DNA from: Mucilaginibacter sp. L196
Lineage (GTDB): Bacteria; Bacteroidota; Bacteroidia; Sphingobacteriales; Sphingobacteriaceae
Assembly: GCF_009765905.1 (NCBI RefSeq)
Contig: NZ_LMUO01000015.1
Location: forward strand, 979,984 to 1,043,983
Direction of reading: 5' to 3'
DNA: 64,000 bases
Part shown: positions 9,656 to 17,679 of the stretch, piece after piece
Position numbering within the stretch: position 1 is the stretch's first letter
Layout of the letters: each line of letters begins with the position of its first letter
The notes under the pieces: model-generated
The model's database searches: none
What the model was told of the DNA's origin: nothing
What the model saw: the letters and a program-made list of their open reading frames with translations, nothing else
Position numbers and translations under genes: made by a program

Positions 9656-10780
9656 TTATCTGGAGCCGATAAACTGTTCGCATAAACCAAACGACAAGGT
9701 CATGCCGTTACCGCCTACGCCATTAATAACAGTTACACCCGGTTCAATTTCTTTTATCAATTCTGTTTCACCATTCATCATTTTAGGGTAGATGCCATGC
9801 CATGATTGAAGCAGTGTCCAGTCCTTGAAGCTAGCGAAGGTGTGTAAGTAGTCTGTTATCAGAGTATTAATAAATTGTTTGTCAAAAGGATCATGTACCA
9901 GGCCATATTCATGCGAATCACCGATTGTCAGTTCGCCACTGCCATTTTGTGAAACCATAACATGTATACCCCACTTTAAATAAGTAGCATATTGCTCTTC
10001 ATAGCGTTTGCGTAAAGCAGGCAAAGACGCGGCTGCTTGAAAACCGGGGTAATGTATCATGGATAAACCGCCGCATAATGATGGACCAATTCTCCATTCA
10101 TCAGGCTGGGTTACTAAACGCATCATTTGCAGTTTGCATTTAGATATATCAAGGCTTAAAAATAATTCAGGATAAAGTGTTTCAAAATCCGCACCACTGC
10201 AAACAAAAATCTCATCTGCCTCCCATACCCTCTTCCCTGATAATACTTTTGGATAGCTAATGTCGCTGATGGCTGTATTCCAGTGAAATTCCACATCATA
10301 TTTTGCCGCAAGATATTTTGCTACTTGCCCTACCGCCACTCTTGATTCTACGATCATTTCTTCCGCGCTCCACAAAGCACCTTTTAAACCATCCGGGTTA
10401 ATAGCGGCCGATTTAAGCATAGCCCCCTGCGGATTAAGCAAACTGCAGTCACGGTATAGATGATTTACTTCAACATACTCTTTTATTACCTGCAATTCAT
10501 CATCATGATAGGCGAGGTGTAAAGAGCCTACCTCATTATGCCATATGTTAGCTTCTGTACATATTTCTTTCCATATACTACGCGATAGCATTGCCCTATC
10601 AAATAACGGGCCTGTTGCCTGTCCAATGGGCCAAATCATTCCGAAATTACGGATCGATGCGCCTACAGCCTGTTCGTTGCGCTCAAACACGGTTACTTTA
10701 TAACCACGTATAGCTAATGCCCTTGCTGTTGCCAGGCCCACAATGCCAGCACCGATAATTATTGCCGATTTTTGTTTCAT
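9656..10780 (-). CDS. FAD-dependent amine oxidase of the phosphonate-associated type (TIGR03364-like)
   Basis: The 374-residue protein is a DAO-fold (glycine/sarcosine-oxidase-like) flavoenzyme. The FAD-binding motif GAGIVGLATARALAIRG sits at the N-terminus, NFGMIWPIGQATG follows near residue 45, and GVGGNGMTLSFGL near the C-terminus completes the FAD site. The subfamily I recognise recurs in phosphonate gene clusters. Members are reported to oxidise 2-aminoethylphosphonate or its N-methyl form to phosphonoacetaldehyde. That fits the PhnX-like hydrolase two genes upstream, which would use phosphonoacetaldehyde. Its ATG overlaps the stop of the DUF5690 permease gene by 4 bp, indicating translational coupling. 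The substrate is inferred from context. Confidence 0.75.
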   Translation of the reverse strand: MKQKSAIIIGAGIVGLATARALAIRGYKVTVFERNEQAVGASIRNFGMIWPIGQATGPLFDRAMLSRSIWKEICTEANIWHNEVGSLHLAYHDDELQVIKEYVEVNHLYRDCSLLNPQGAMLKSAAINPDGLKGALWSAEEMIVESRVAVGQVAKYLAAKYDVEFHWNTAISDISYPKVLSGKRVWEADEIFVCSGADFETLYPELFLSLDISKCKLQMMRLVTQPDEWRIGPSLCGGLSMIHYPGFQAAASLPALRKRYEEQYATYLKWGIHVMVSQNGSGELTIGDSHEYGLVHDPFDKQFINTLITDYLHTFASFKDWTLLQSWHGIYPKMMNGETELIKEIEPGVTVINGVGGNGMTLSFGLCEQFIGSR

Positions 10781-12078
10781 AATATTGAAATATCAACGTT
10801 TTTGTATCCGTATTTTTGTTTACGGGCAATATGTAAAAAGTAAAGAAGGGACAGAATTGCACATGCACCACCTACAATAGCTACGGTCATTACGCTTTGC
10901 TGGAAAAACGTTCCCCAGCTAATATTTGGCCTGCCAATTTCTTTTATCAGTAAAATACTTACGCTGCCTAAATATCCCATAGAGTCAGCAACATAAATTA
11001 AAAAACCAACATTGCCTTTGTAGTGATATGATGCCAGCAGGCGCTCAAAAAACACGGCATTATACGGCACATAGCCAAAATATAAACCTAAGCCCGCCAG
11101 TGTCATCCACGTCATGGGGTCGATCAGTTTTAAGCTGAATAAAACTGTGCCAACGCCAATAATTATACAACCGCCAATTATCATAAAATGTATAATGCTA
11201 AAGGCTTTAAGATTTTGTTTTACAAGGATGAGTAAACTCATGGCAACTAATACCACTACCGAAATTATAGAATCGATCTGGGTAAATATGGCGTTGTTTT
11301 TAACGCCAAGGCTTGCCCATATTTCCACTTCAAAATTGTCTCTCACATCCCGCATGATAGTTAGCAAAACGTATATAATCAATGTTAAAATTATCCCCGG
11401 TAAAAACCGGATAAGAAAATCTTTACGTTCGGCGGCATCCATGGGCAGGCGCTTGGTCCTTAGTTGTATATCATCAGCTGTAGGCGGTGGTATTAATTCA
11501 AGGCAAAAAACAAACAGCAGTAATGGCAACACAAATAATGCACCGGTTAAAAATGGCATTTGAAATTCGCTGATGTGAAATGAACTCATTAGGGTACGTG
11601 CTATAGTTTTTACAAAGCCGGAAGCAAAAATGAGGCTGATAGACAATACAGCAGCCATAAATTCGGTTGATTTACGTCCTTCAAGATAACTAAAAACAAG
11701 CCCCCAAATAAGTCCCAATGGGAATCCATTTATAAATAGAAAAATGATATTGTATGGTGCCGGCACTATCGCGAAGCATAATAACGCCAGCCAGGCAATG
11801 CCTATTAATACCAATATACTTTTTGCCCGCTGGCCCGGTTTTAATTCCGCTATAAACTTTATTCCATAAAACTTACTTAAGGTGTAGCCTATTATTTGTG
11901 CAATTACCAGCCAAACTTTATAGTCGATATGAAAATATTGTTGCCCGGTAAATGTTCCGGCTGCATATGCTTTGCGAAAAGCATACATGCAGGTATAAGC
12001 GCCAAATGATGATAATGCAGCTAATACCGATACCAACCCATAAGGCCACCTGGTAACTTTCGCGCGCAGTTTTTCCAT
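10777..12078 (-). CDS. DUF5690-family MFS-type permease
   Basis: This 433-residue polytopic inner-membrane protein has about 12 hydrophobic segments and major-facilitator-like spacing. Characteristic stretches are CMYAFRKAYAAG near residue 29 and FINGFPLGLIWGLVFSYLEG near residue 115. The family, DUF5690, is found mainly in Bacteroidota and has no established substrate. Here it lies between the PhnX-like gene (11 bp upstream) and the FAD oxidase gene (4-bp overlap). An inner-membrane carrier for aminoethylphosphonate or a related headgroup is therefore the natural inference. The ATG at 12078 gives a normal N-terminus with a cytoplasmic positive charge cluster. Confidence 0.75.
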   Translation of the reverse strand: MEKLRAKVTRWPYGLVSVLAALSSFGAYTCMYAFRKAYAAGTFTGQQYFHIDYKVWLVIAQIIGYTLSKFYGIKFIAELKPGQRAKSILVLIGIAWLALLCFAIVPAPYNIIFLFINGFPLGLIWGLVFSYLEGRKSTEFMAAVLSISLIFASGFVKTIARTLMSSFHISEFQMPFLTGALFVLPLLLFVFCLELIPPPTADDIQLRTKRLPMDAAERKDFLIRFLPGIILTLIIYVLLTIMRDVRDNFEVEIWASLGVKNNAIFTQIDSIISVVVLVAMSLLILVKQNLKAFSIIHFMIIGGCIIIGVGTVLFSLKLIDPMTWMTLAGLGLYFGYVPYNAVFFERLLASYHYKGNVGFLIYVADSMGYLGSVSILLIKEIGRPNISWGTFFQQSVMTVAIVGGACAILSLLYFLHIARKQKYGYKNVDISIL

Positions 12079-12089
12079 GTTTACGAGGA

Positions 12090-12773
12090 TTATTCGTTAA
12101 TAATGGTTAGCACTTCAGCTATATCATCAATAATATGGGTAGGCTGGTAGGGCTCGAGCGCTTCGCGGGTAAAGCTGCCTGTTGTTACTCCAATAACATA
12201 TTTACAACCTGCATTTCTGCCTTCATTTATATCAACCTCGGTATCGCCAACCTTTGCAACTTCGCTACTATCAGTAATGCCGAACTCCTTCATCATTTTT
12301 TGGATCATGTACGGGTGTGGGCGGCCGCTCTCTACTTCGTCTGATGCAATAAGGTAATCGATAAGGCCTTTTTCCTGCCAATGCAACCGGTTAATAATAG
12401 TATCGGCAATAGCACGGGTAAAGCCAGTGTTAAGGCCAACTTTAATGCCTTGTTCATGTAGTTTTTTAAAAGTTTCTTCGGTGTGAGGAAAAACTTGTAT
12501 CTCGGCCGAGTCCCTGTAAAACGATATCATGTGTTTAACAAAATCGCCGTGGATCTCATTGATCAGTTCTTCGGTTATTTTGCTTTGGTCCGGCGCGCTT
12601 TTTAATAGTATTTGTATGGCTTCAATTTTTTTGTAACCCATTACAAGAGCAACTTCATTAATTGGAACTTCGTAGCCATGATTCTTAAGCGTTTCTCTAA
12701 AAGCGTTCATAACACCAATTTCATCCTGAATTGTGGTGCCGGCAATATCAAAAACAACTAGTTTTATCGACAT
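12090..12773 (-). CDS. phosphonatase-like HAD hydrolase (PhnX-like)
   Basis: The 227-residue HAD-superfamily enzyme starts with VVFDIAGTT, where Asp9 is the nucleophile. The DxAGTT form is characteristic of phosphonoacetaldehyde hydrolase and its close relatives rather than general phosphatases. A helical cap follows (about 15-90, with the Lys-rich MGYKKIEAI). Later HAD motifs are NTGFT and KVGDTEVDINEGRNAGC. PhnX proper uses a cap-domain Lys to form a Schiff base with phosphonoacetaldehyde; K52 or K53 here is a candidate but I cannot prove it. The predicted reaction is phosphonoacetaldehyde to acetaldehyde and phosphate in the cytosol. It is the first gene of the operon, 20 bp downstream of the shared 44-bp element. 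Confidence 0.75.
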   Translation of the reverse strand: MSIKLVVFDIAGTTIQDEIGVMNAFRETLKNHGYEVPINEVALVMGYKKIEAIQILLKSAPDQSKITEELINEIHGDFVKHMISFYRDSAEIQVFPHTEETFKKLHEQGIKVGLNTGFTRAIADTIINRLHWQEKGLIDYLIASDEVESGRPHPYMIQKMMKEFGITDSSEVAKVGDTEVDINEGRNAGCKYVIGVTTGSFTREALEPYQPTHIIDDIAEVLTIINE

Positions 12774-12792
12774 AATAAATTTAATAAATGTT

Positions 12793-12836
12793 CAGCAATA
12801 CTAAACTTAGTTTATTAAAAATAAACTAAGTTAATA
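12793..12836 (-). promoter_or_regulatory. 44-bp promoter/operator element, copy 1 (before the phosphonate operon)
   Basis: The core is an inverted repeat of two perfect 12-bp arms, AACTTAGTTTAT (12804-12815) and ATAAACTAAGTT (12821-12832), with a 5-bp spacer. The whole 44 bp recurs at 14301-14344 in reverse orientation with 39 of 44 positions identical. Relative to the gene each controls, both copies point the same way. The gene-proximal end reads TAGTATTG on the coding strand, which resembles the Bacteroidota -7 box TAnnTTTG. It is therefore probably an operator overlapping a promoter. Confidence 0.65.
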
Positions 12837-12888
12837 TTAATAAACTATTAATATTATCAATGCAAATCAGGATAGAGAAAGCGTTGGG

Positions 12889-13467
12889 CTATTTTTTCTC
12901 TTCGAAAAAGTAGATCACCAAGATAGAAGCGGTTTCGGTGCCTAGGTTTTTTGGTGTATGTGGTAGCCTGCCGTCAAATAAAAGAGAGTCACCCTTTGAG
13001 AGATTGATGACCTGATCATCGAAATGGTAAGCGATTTCGCCGGATAATATATATTTATACTCAAATGCTTCAGTTTCTACCATTGGCCTGCTGGCATCAG
13101 GTTCAAGTTCAAGTATTACTATATCTACTGTGGACTGGGTAATAAACTGAGTAAACACGCGCTGGTAATGGAAGCCTGTGGCGTGTTCTTTTTCAAAATG
13201 CTCATATTCATTTTTCCGTTTTACTAATATAACCGACTGTTTGCTTTTGTTGTGTATATCCTTGAAAAAGACGTTCAAGTCTATATCAAGCGCTTTTATA
13301 ATATCAATCAGCACAATAAGCGATGGTACAGTCCGACTGTTTTCTATTTGTGATATAAGCCCCTTACTTACATTGGCGCGTACTGCAAGTTCCTGCACGG
13401 TTATGTTTTTTTCGCGGCGTTTTTCTTTAATGTGGTTGCTTATCTGTATAATAATATCTTCTTCCAT
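12889..13467 (-). CDS. XRE-family regulator with C-terminal cupin domain
   Basis: The 192-residue protein has an N-terminal lambda-repressor-like helix-turn-helix (about 7-61, with VQELAVRANVSKGLISQIEN). A cupin sensor domain follows (about 110-190, with GEIAYHFDDQVINLSKGDSL and LPHTPKNLG). Such regulators commonly control use of small carboxylates or amines and bind the ligand in the cupin. I use the ATG at 13467; the open frame extends 15 codons further, but that segment is unlike the family N-terminus. It lies between the minus-strand phosphonate operon and the plus-strand HD gene, so it is the best candidate for the protein that binds the two 44-bp elements. Confidence 0.8.
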   Translation of the reverse strand: MEEDIIIQISNHIKEKRREKNITVQELAVRANVSKGLISQIENSRTVPSLIVLIDIIKALDIDLNVFFKDIHNKSKQSVILVKRKNEYEHFEKEHATGFHYQRVFTQFITQSTVDIVILELEPDASRPMVETEAFEYKYILSGEIAYHFDDQVINLSKGDSLLFDGRLPHTPKNLGTETASILVIYFFEEKK

Positions 13468-13618
13468 TATCGTATTATATGTTGCAAAGTAAATATTAGT
13501 TTTTTTGTACAAATATCTTATTTGTTAATAAATGTTAAACCATGTGTTGTTTTAATTAATGATGAAAATTTAACAATTAGCTAATTTGAATGCGCTTTTT
13601 TTGCTAAAATTCATTTCT

Positions 13619-14194
13619 ATGCAACCGTCATCTAGTTTAGTCAGAGTAAACAAAATCTTTTCCCTGTATGAAAAATATGGCGATGAAGATTATATAGGCG
13701 AGCCCGTTTCGCAATTAGAGCATATGTCGCAGGCTGCTGCGCTAGCGCAAGCCGAGGGATATGATGACGAAGTAATATTGGCAGCATTTTTTCATGATAT
13801 AGGCCATTTATGCGCAACAGATGGAGAAGCAGAAAGTATGGATGGCATGGGTAATGTTGATCATGAAAAACTAGGGGCAGATTATTTACTGCATTTTGGT
13901 TTTTCTGAAAGATTAGCATCTCTTGTAAAGAGCCATGTTGTGGCTAAACGCTATTTGACCTACAAATATCCAGAGTACTATAATAAATTGTCCCAGGCAA
14001 GTAAAACAACACTTGAGTTTCAAGGTGGTGTGATGAGTGCAGATGAAGCTATTGCTTTTGAGGCAAATCCTGATGCAGAACTAACTATTAAGTTAAGATT
14101 GTGGGATGACGCGGCTAAAGAAATGAATATACCGGTAAATAATATCCCATATTTAAAGTCGTTAGCTATCAATCATTTAGATAGCAATAATTAG
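13619..14194 (+). CDS. HD-domain oxygenase-like protein of phosphonate operons (PhnZ-like)
   Basis: The 191-residue HD-domain protein carries the full set of metal ligands of the mixed-valent di-iron oxygenase PhnZ: H35, H59-D60 (FFHDIGH), H63, H82 (DHEKLGA), H106 (KSHVVAKR) and D163 (LWDD). It also has the Tyr/Glu pair Y25 and E28 (DYIGE) that gates the PhnZ active site. The spacing agrees with PhnZ within one or two residues. PhnZ cleaves the C-P bond of 2-amino-1-hydroxyethylphosphonate to glycine and phosphate, but needs a PhnY-type dioxygenase to make that substrate, and none is in the window. The ATG at 13619 is used; a TTG 33 bp upstream also opens the frame. The gene is divergent from the XRE-cupin regulator. 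Confidence 0.75.
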   Translation: MQPSSSLVRVNKIFSLYEKYGDEDYIGEPVSQLEHMSQAAALAQAEGYDDEVILAAFFHDIGHLCATDGEAESMDGMGNVDHEKLGADYLLHFGFSERLASLVKSHVVAKRYLTYKYPEYYNKLSQASKTTLEFQGGVMSADEAIAFEANPDAELTIKLRLWDDAAKEMNIPVNNIPYLKSLAINHLDSNN

Positions 14195-14300
14195 CCTTTT
14201 TTTAATCAATAATAACTTATTGTAAGCCATTTGTAACGCTCCTGTTACCATAGTTCTATCGGCTTAACATCTTCTACATATAATCTTTAAGATAGGATAA

Positions 14301-14344
14301 TATAAACTTAGTTTACTAATAATAAACAAAGTTTAGTATTGCTG
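14301..14344 (+). promoter_or_regulatory. 44-bp promoter/operator element, copy 2 (before SusC)
   Basis: AAACTTAGTTTA (14304-14315) and TAAACAAAGTTT (14323-14334) form an inverted repeat with one mismatch. The element as a whole matches copy 1 at 12793-12836 in 39 of 44 positions when reverse-complemented. It ends 36 bp before the SusC start with TAGTATTGCTG, a -7-like box. The identical placement suggests that the SusC/SusD pair and the phosphonate operon share one regulator. Confidence 0.65.
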
Positions 14345-14380
14345 CATGAATTATCCTTCTTCAAAATTAAAATTTAGCAG

Positions 14381-17300
14381 ATGAAACAAAGTTACAAACT
14401 ATTGCGAGCCGTTTTTACGGTGGTGTTATTCTGTATTACCCCATCACTCCTGTGGGCGCAAACAAAAATTTCGGGTACAGTAACCGACGATACCAAACAG
14501 CCCTTACCCGGCGTGACTGTAAAAGTAGCAGGTACTATTAAAGCCAGCACTACCGACGTTAACGGGCACTATTTATTATCAGCCAGCAAAGGGCAAAAAC
14601 TATCCTTCACTTTTGTTGGCTTTGACAAGCAAGAGATTGTAGTTGGCGATGAACCTGTTATAGATGTTAACCTTAAAGGGAGCAGTAAAACATTAAATGA
14701 GGTGGTAGTAACCGCCCTGGGCGTTAAAAAAGAAGTGCGCCGGATAGGTTATGCTACGCAAACTGTACAAGGCAGCGATCTTACAACCGCGCGCGACCCT
14801 AACCCTATTACCGGCTTAACGGGTAAAGTCGCAGGTTTATCCGTAGGGGCATCGGCAGAATTACTTGGCGTGCCTAGTGTTTTAATGAGAGGAGATGCTG
14901 TTACGCTATATGTAATTGACGGTTTTCCGATCAATACGGATACGTTTAACCTTAGTCCCGATGATATTGAAACAATCACTGTATTAAAAGGACCCGCCGC
15001 AGCGGCTTTATATGGTAGCCGTGCGCAAAATGGTGCCATATTAATCACCACCAAAAAAGGTGATAAGAACAAGAAAGGCTTTACTGTTGAATTGAACAGT
15101 AGCACTGAAATAAATAAAGGTTTCCTTACTTTCCCTAAAACACAACACTCATACGGCCCGGGCGAAAACGAGTTTTACGAGTTTGTTGATGGTAAAGGTG
15201 GTGCACCGGGTGGTGTAGATAGTGATTATGATATCTGGGGCCCATATTTTGCAGGTCAGCTCATCCCACAATTTGATAGTCCTGTTGTTAATGGGGTCCG
15301 TCAAGGGACACCGTGGACGGCCCGCGGAGCTAACAATCTTTCTGATTTCCTGCAAACAGGTTTTCAAACCAACAATCAAGTTGCTTTATCAGCCAATGGT
15401 GATAATTACACAACCCGGTTTTCATTCTCACAGCAACATCAGCAAAGTTATATTCCTGACGAATACCTGGATATTGCTAATGTTAATCTATATGCTTCTT
15501 TTAATCCGAGCAAACGTTTTAAAATTGAAGCGAACGTTGATTACAATAGGCAAAGTACTGATAACTATCCCGATGTTACTTATGGCCCTAACAGCTTAAT
15601 ATACAATTTAGCTATTTGGACAGGGGCTGACTGGAGTGTTAATCAGCCAATAATTAAAGCTGTATGGCAGCCGGGCAAAGTAGGTGTACAATCAGAGTTT
15701 GAGGAATATACCAGGTATCAAAACCCATACTTCATGGTACAGGATTGGACACGCGGCCACTATAAAAATGATTTTGATGGATACTTATCAGGAAACTTTA
15801 AAATTGATGATCATCTTAATGTTACTTTAAAAAGCGCTATCGATACCTATAACTTATTACATACTGAAGATATGCCTTATTCTGCCCACCCCTATGGTCG
15901 TGAAGGCAATATGGGTGATTATCGTGAAGATCGCCGCGATTTGTTTGATAACAATACAGAGGCTTTATTAAACTACGATTATACCGTTAAAAAGTTCCTT
16001 AACCTGTCGGGTTTGGTAGGTGGGAACTTTCGCGATTTTTCTTACAACTCAAGCTGGGTATCAACCAACTATTTAAATGTACCCGGTGTTTATGCATTCA
16101 GTAACTCCGAGAACGCACTACAAGCCACAAGCTTTAGCTCGAATATGATGGTAGCGAGTGCTTTTTATTCATTAGATGCAAGCTTCGGTAAATACGCGAC
16201 TATTTCGAGCACTGGCCGCGTTGACAAAACATCAGCATTCCAGGTGCCAACTACTTATTACTACCCAAGTTTATCTTTAGCGTCAGTAGTTTCTGATTAT
16301 ATTGAAATGCCGAAGTTTATTACTTTCCTAAAAGTAAGGGCATCCTATTCAAATGTACGTGCCGACGAAACAAGCCCAACCATAGGCCCTGCACCATTTA
16401 GCTCAATAACAGCTTTTGGAGGCAGCACTGGGCCGTCACTATATGACAATCCACTCGATTACGGCGCTACATATCTGTCGCCATACAATGGGCCAAACTA
16501 TGCGCTAAATCCATCTTATTCTACAAGTAAACCTTACAATAACCAAACAGCGGGTTATTCCACTACCTCACTATATCAGTCAAATATTCAAACATCAACC
16601 CGTGTTAATTATGAAGAAGGATTTGATGCTAAATTTTTGCAAAACCGTTTAGGGTTAAGTGCAACAGCATTTCAATACATTGATGGACCTCAAATTTTAG
16701 CAAACCCTGTAGCAACTTCAACCGGTTACACAACTGAATATCTGAATGCTTTAAAAACCAGGAAAACCGGTCAGGAAATTTCTTTAAACGGTATACCGGT
16801 TAAGTCTACAGATTTTACCTGGAGTGTATTGGTTAACTGGTCGCGCTACCAGCAGTATTTTGAAAAGCTGCCTCCTGGGCAAACCTCATATGCTTACAAC
16901 GGTGGATATGTAAGCGTTGGCGATCGTACAGATGAATTTTTTGGTACCGCATTTGTTCGCACTGCATCCGGCCAAATTATTAATAATGCCAACGGCACAC
17001 CAATGGTTAATCCGGTAAATCAACTTTTGGGAAATGCTAATGCTGATTACAGCTGGACAATTGCCAATAACTTTACTTATAAGCAGTTCAATTTTGGTTT
17101 TCAGTTTGATGGGTCAGTTGGTGGGCATATGATAGATTATATGCACCTGAAAACTACTGTTGGTGGTTCAAATGCGATAACTGCTGAAGGTGCAATTGGT
17201 GCGGCGCGCTATCAGGACTGGTTAAACTATGGAAAAGCGGGCTATAATGGTACATATGTTGGCCCCGGGGTAGTAATATCTAACGGTGTTGCTCCTAATT

Positions 17301-17665
17301 ACGATTCAAAAACAGGGCAAATACTTAATTACGGTAGTTTGCAGTTTGCACCAAACACGCAAACGGCGTTTATCCAGGGGTATGTTAGCTCATATTACAA
17401 TGTTGATGAAGCTAACCTGATGAGTAAAAGCTATGCAGAACTTCGTGAGGTAACATTTGGCTATTCATTTCCCAAAAAATGGTTGGAGAAATCTTTCATA
17501 TCTACAGCCTCAGCTTCTATATACGGTCGTAATTTATTATACTTCTATGCTAACAAGGAGTTTGAAGACGTGGATCTAAACCAATATAATGGCACTTCGG
17601 GTCAGTCTGTACTACAATCACCTACCATACGTAGCTATGGCATTAACTTCAAATTAACATTTTAA
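14381..17665 (+). CDS. SusC/RagA-family TonB-dependent outer-membrane transporter
   Basis: The 1094-residue protein has a signal peptide (cleaved near LLWAQ-TKI), an N-terminal carboxypeptidase-regulatory-like beta domain (ISGTVTDDTKQPLPGVTVKV) and the SusC-type TonB contact region (LNEVVVTALGVKKEV). A plug domain with YGSRAQNGAILITTKKG follows, then a large barrel that ends in a C-terminal Phe (NFKLTF). It forms the gated pore of a SusCD complex with the next gene, 14 bp downstream. No glycoside hydrolase gene is adjacent; the shared 44-bp element links it to phosphonate genes and a phospholipase. The cargo is therefore more likely a phosphonate- or phospholipid-derived compound than a glycan, which is inference. 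Confidence 0.9.
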   Translation: MKQSYKLLRAVFTVVLFCITPSLLWAQTKISGTVTDDTKQPLPGVTVKVAGTIKASTTDVNGHYLLSASKGQKLSFTFVGFDKQEIVVGDEPVIDVNLKGSSKTLNEVVVTALGVKKEVRRIGYATQTVQGSDLTTARDPNPITGLTGKVAGLSVGASAELLGVPSVLMRGDAVTLYVIDGFPINTDTFNLSPDDIETITVLKGPAAAALYGSRAQNGAILITTKKGDKNKKGFTVELNSSTEINKGFLTFPKTQHSYGPGENEFYEFVDGKGGAPGGVDSDYDIWGPYFAGQLIPQFDSPVVNGVRQGTPWTARGANNLSDFLQTGFQTNNQVALSANGDNYTTRFSFSQQHQQSYIPDEYLDIANVNLYASFNPSKRFKIEANVDYNRQSTDNYPDVTYGPNSLIYNLAIWTGADWSVNQPIIKAVWQPGKVGVQSEFEEYTRYQNPYFMVQDWTRGHYKNDFDGYLSGNFKIDDHLNVTLKSAIDTYNLLHTEDMPYSAHPYGREGNMGDYREDRRDLFDNNTEALLNYDYTVKKFLNLSGLVGGNFRDFSYNSSWVSTNYLNVPGVYAFSNSENALQATSFSSNMMVASAFYSLDASFGKYATISSTGRVDKTSAFQVPTTYYYPSLSLASVVSDYIEMPKFITFLKVRASYSNVRADETSPTIGPAPFSSITAFGGSTGPSLYDNPLDYGATYLSPYNGPNYALNPSYSTSKPYNNQTAGYSTTSLYQSNIQTSTRVNYEEGFDAKFLQNRLGLSATAFQYIDGPQILANPVATSTGYTTEYLNALKTRKTGQEISLNGIPVKSTDFTWSVLVNWSRYQQYFEKLPPGQTSYAYNGGYVSVGDRTDEFFGTAFVRTASGQIINNANGTPMVNPVNQLLGNANADYSWTIANNFTYKQFNFGFQFDGSVGGHMIDYMHLKTTVGGSNAITAEGAIGAARYQDWLNYGKAGYNGTYVGPGVVISNGVAPNYDSKTGQILNYGSLQFAPNTQTAFIQGYVSSYYNVDEANLMSKSYAELREVTFGYSFPKKWLEKSFISTASASIYGRNLLYFYANKEFEDVDLNQYNGTSGQSVLQSPTIRSYGINFKLTF

Positions 17666-17679
17666 TCAAAAGAGGATAA

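Noticed and set aside
11114..11563. 149-codon antisense frame inside the DUF5690 permease gene
   Set aside because: Shadow frame; hydrophobic complement of membrane-protein codons.
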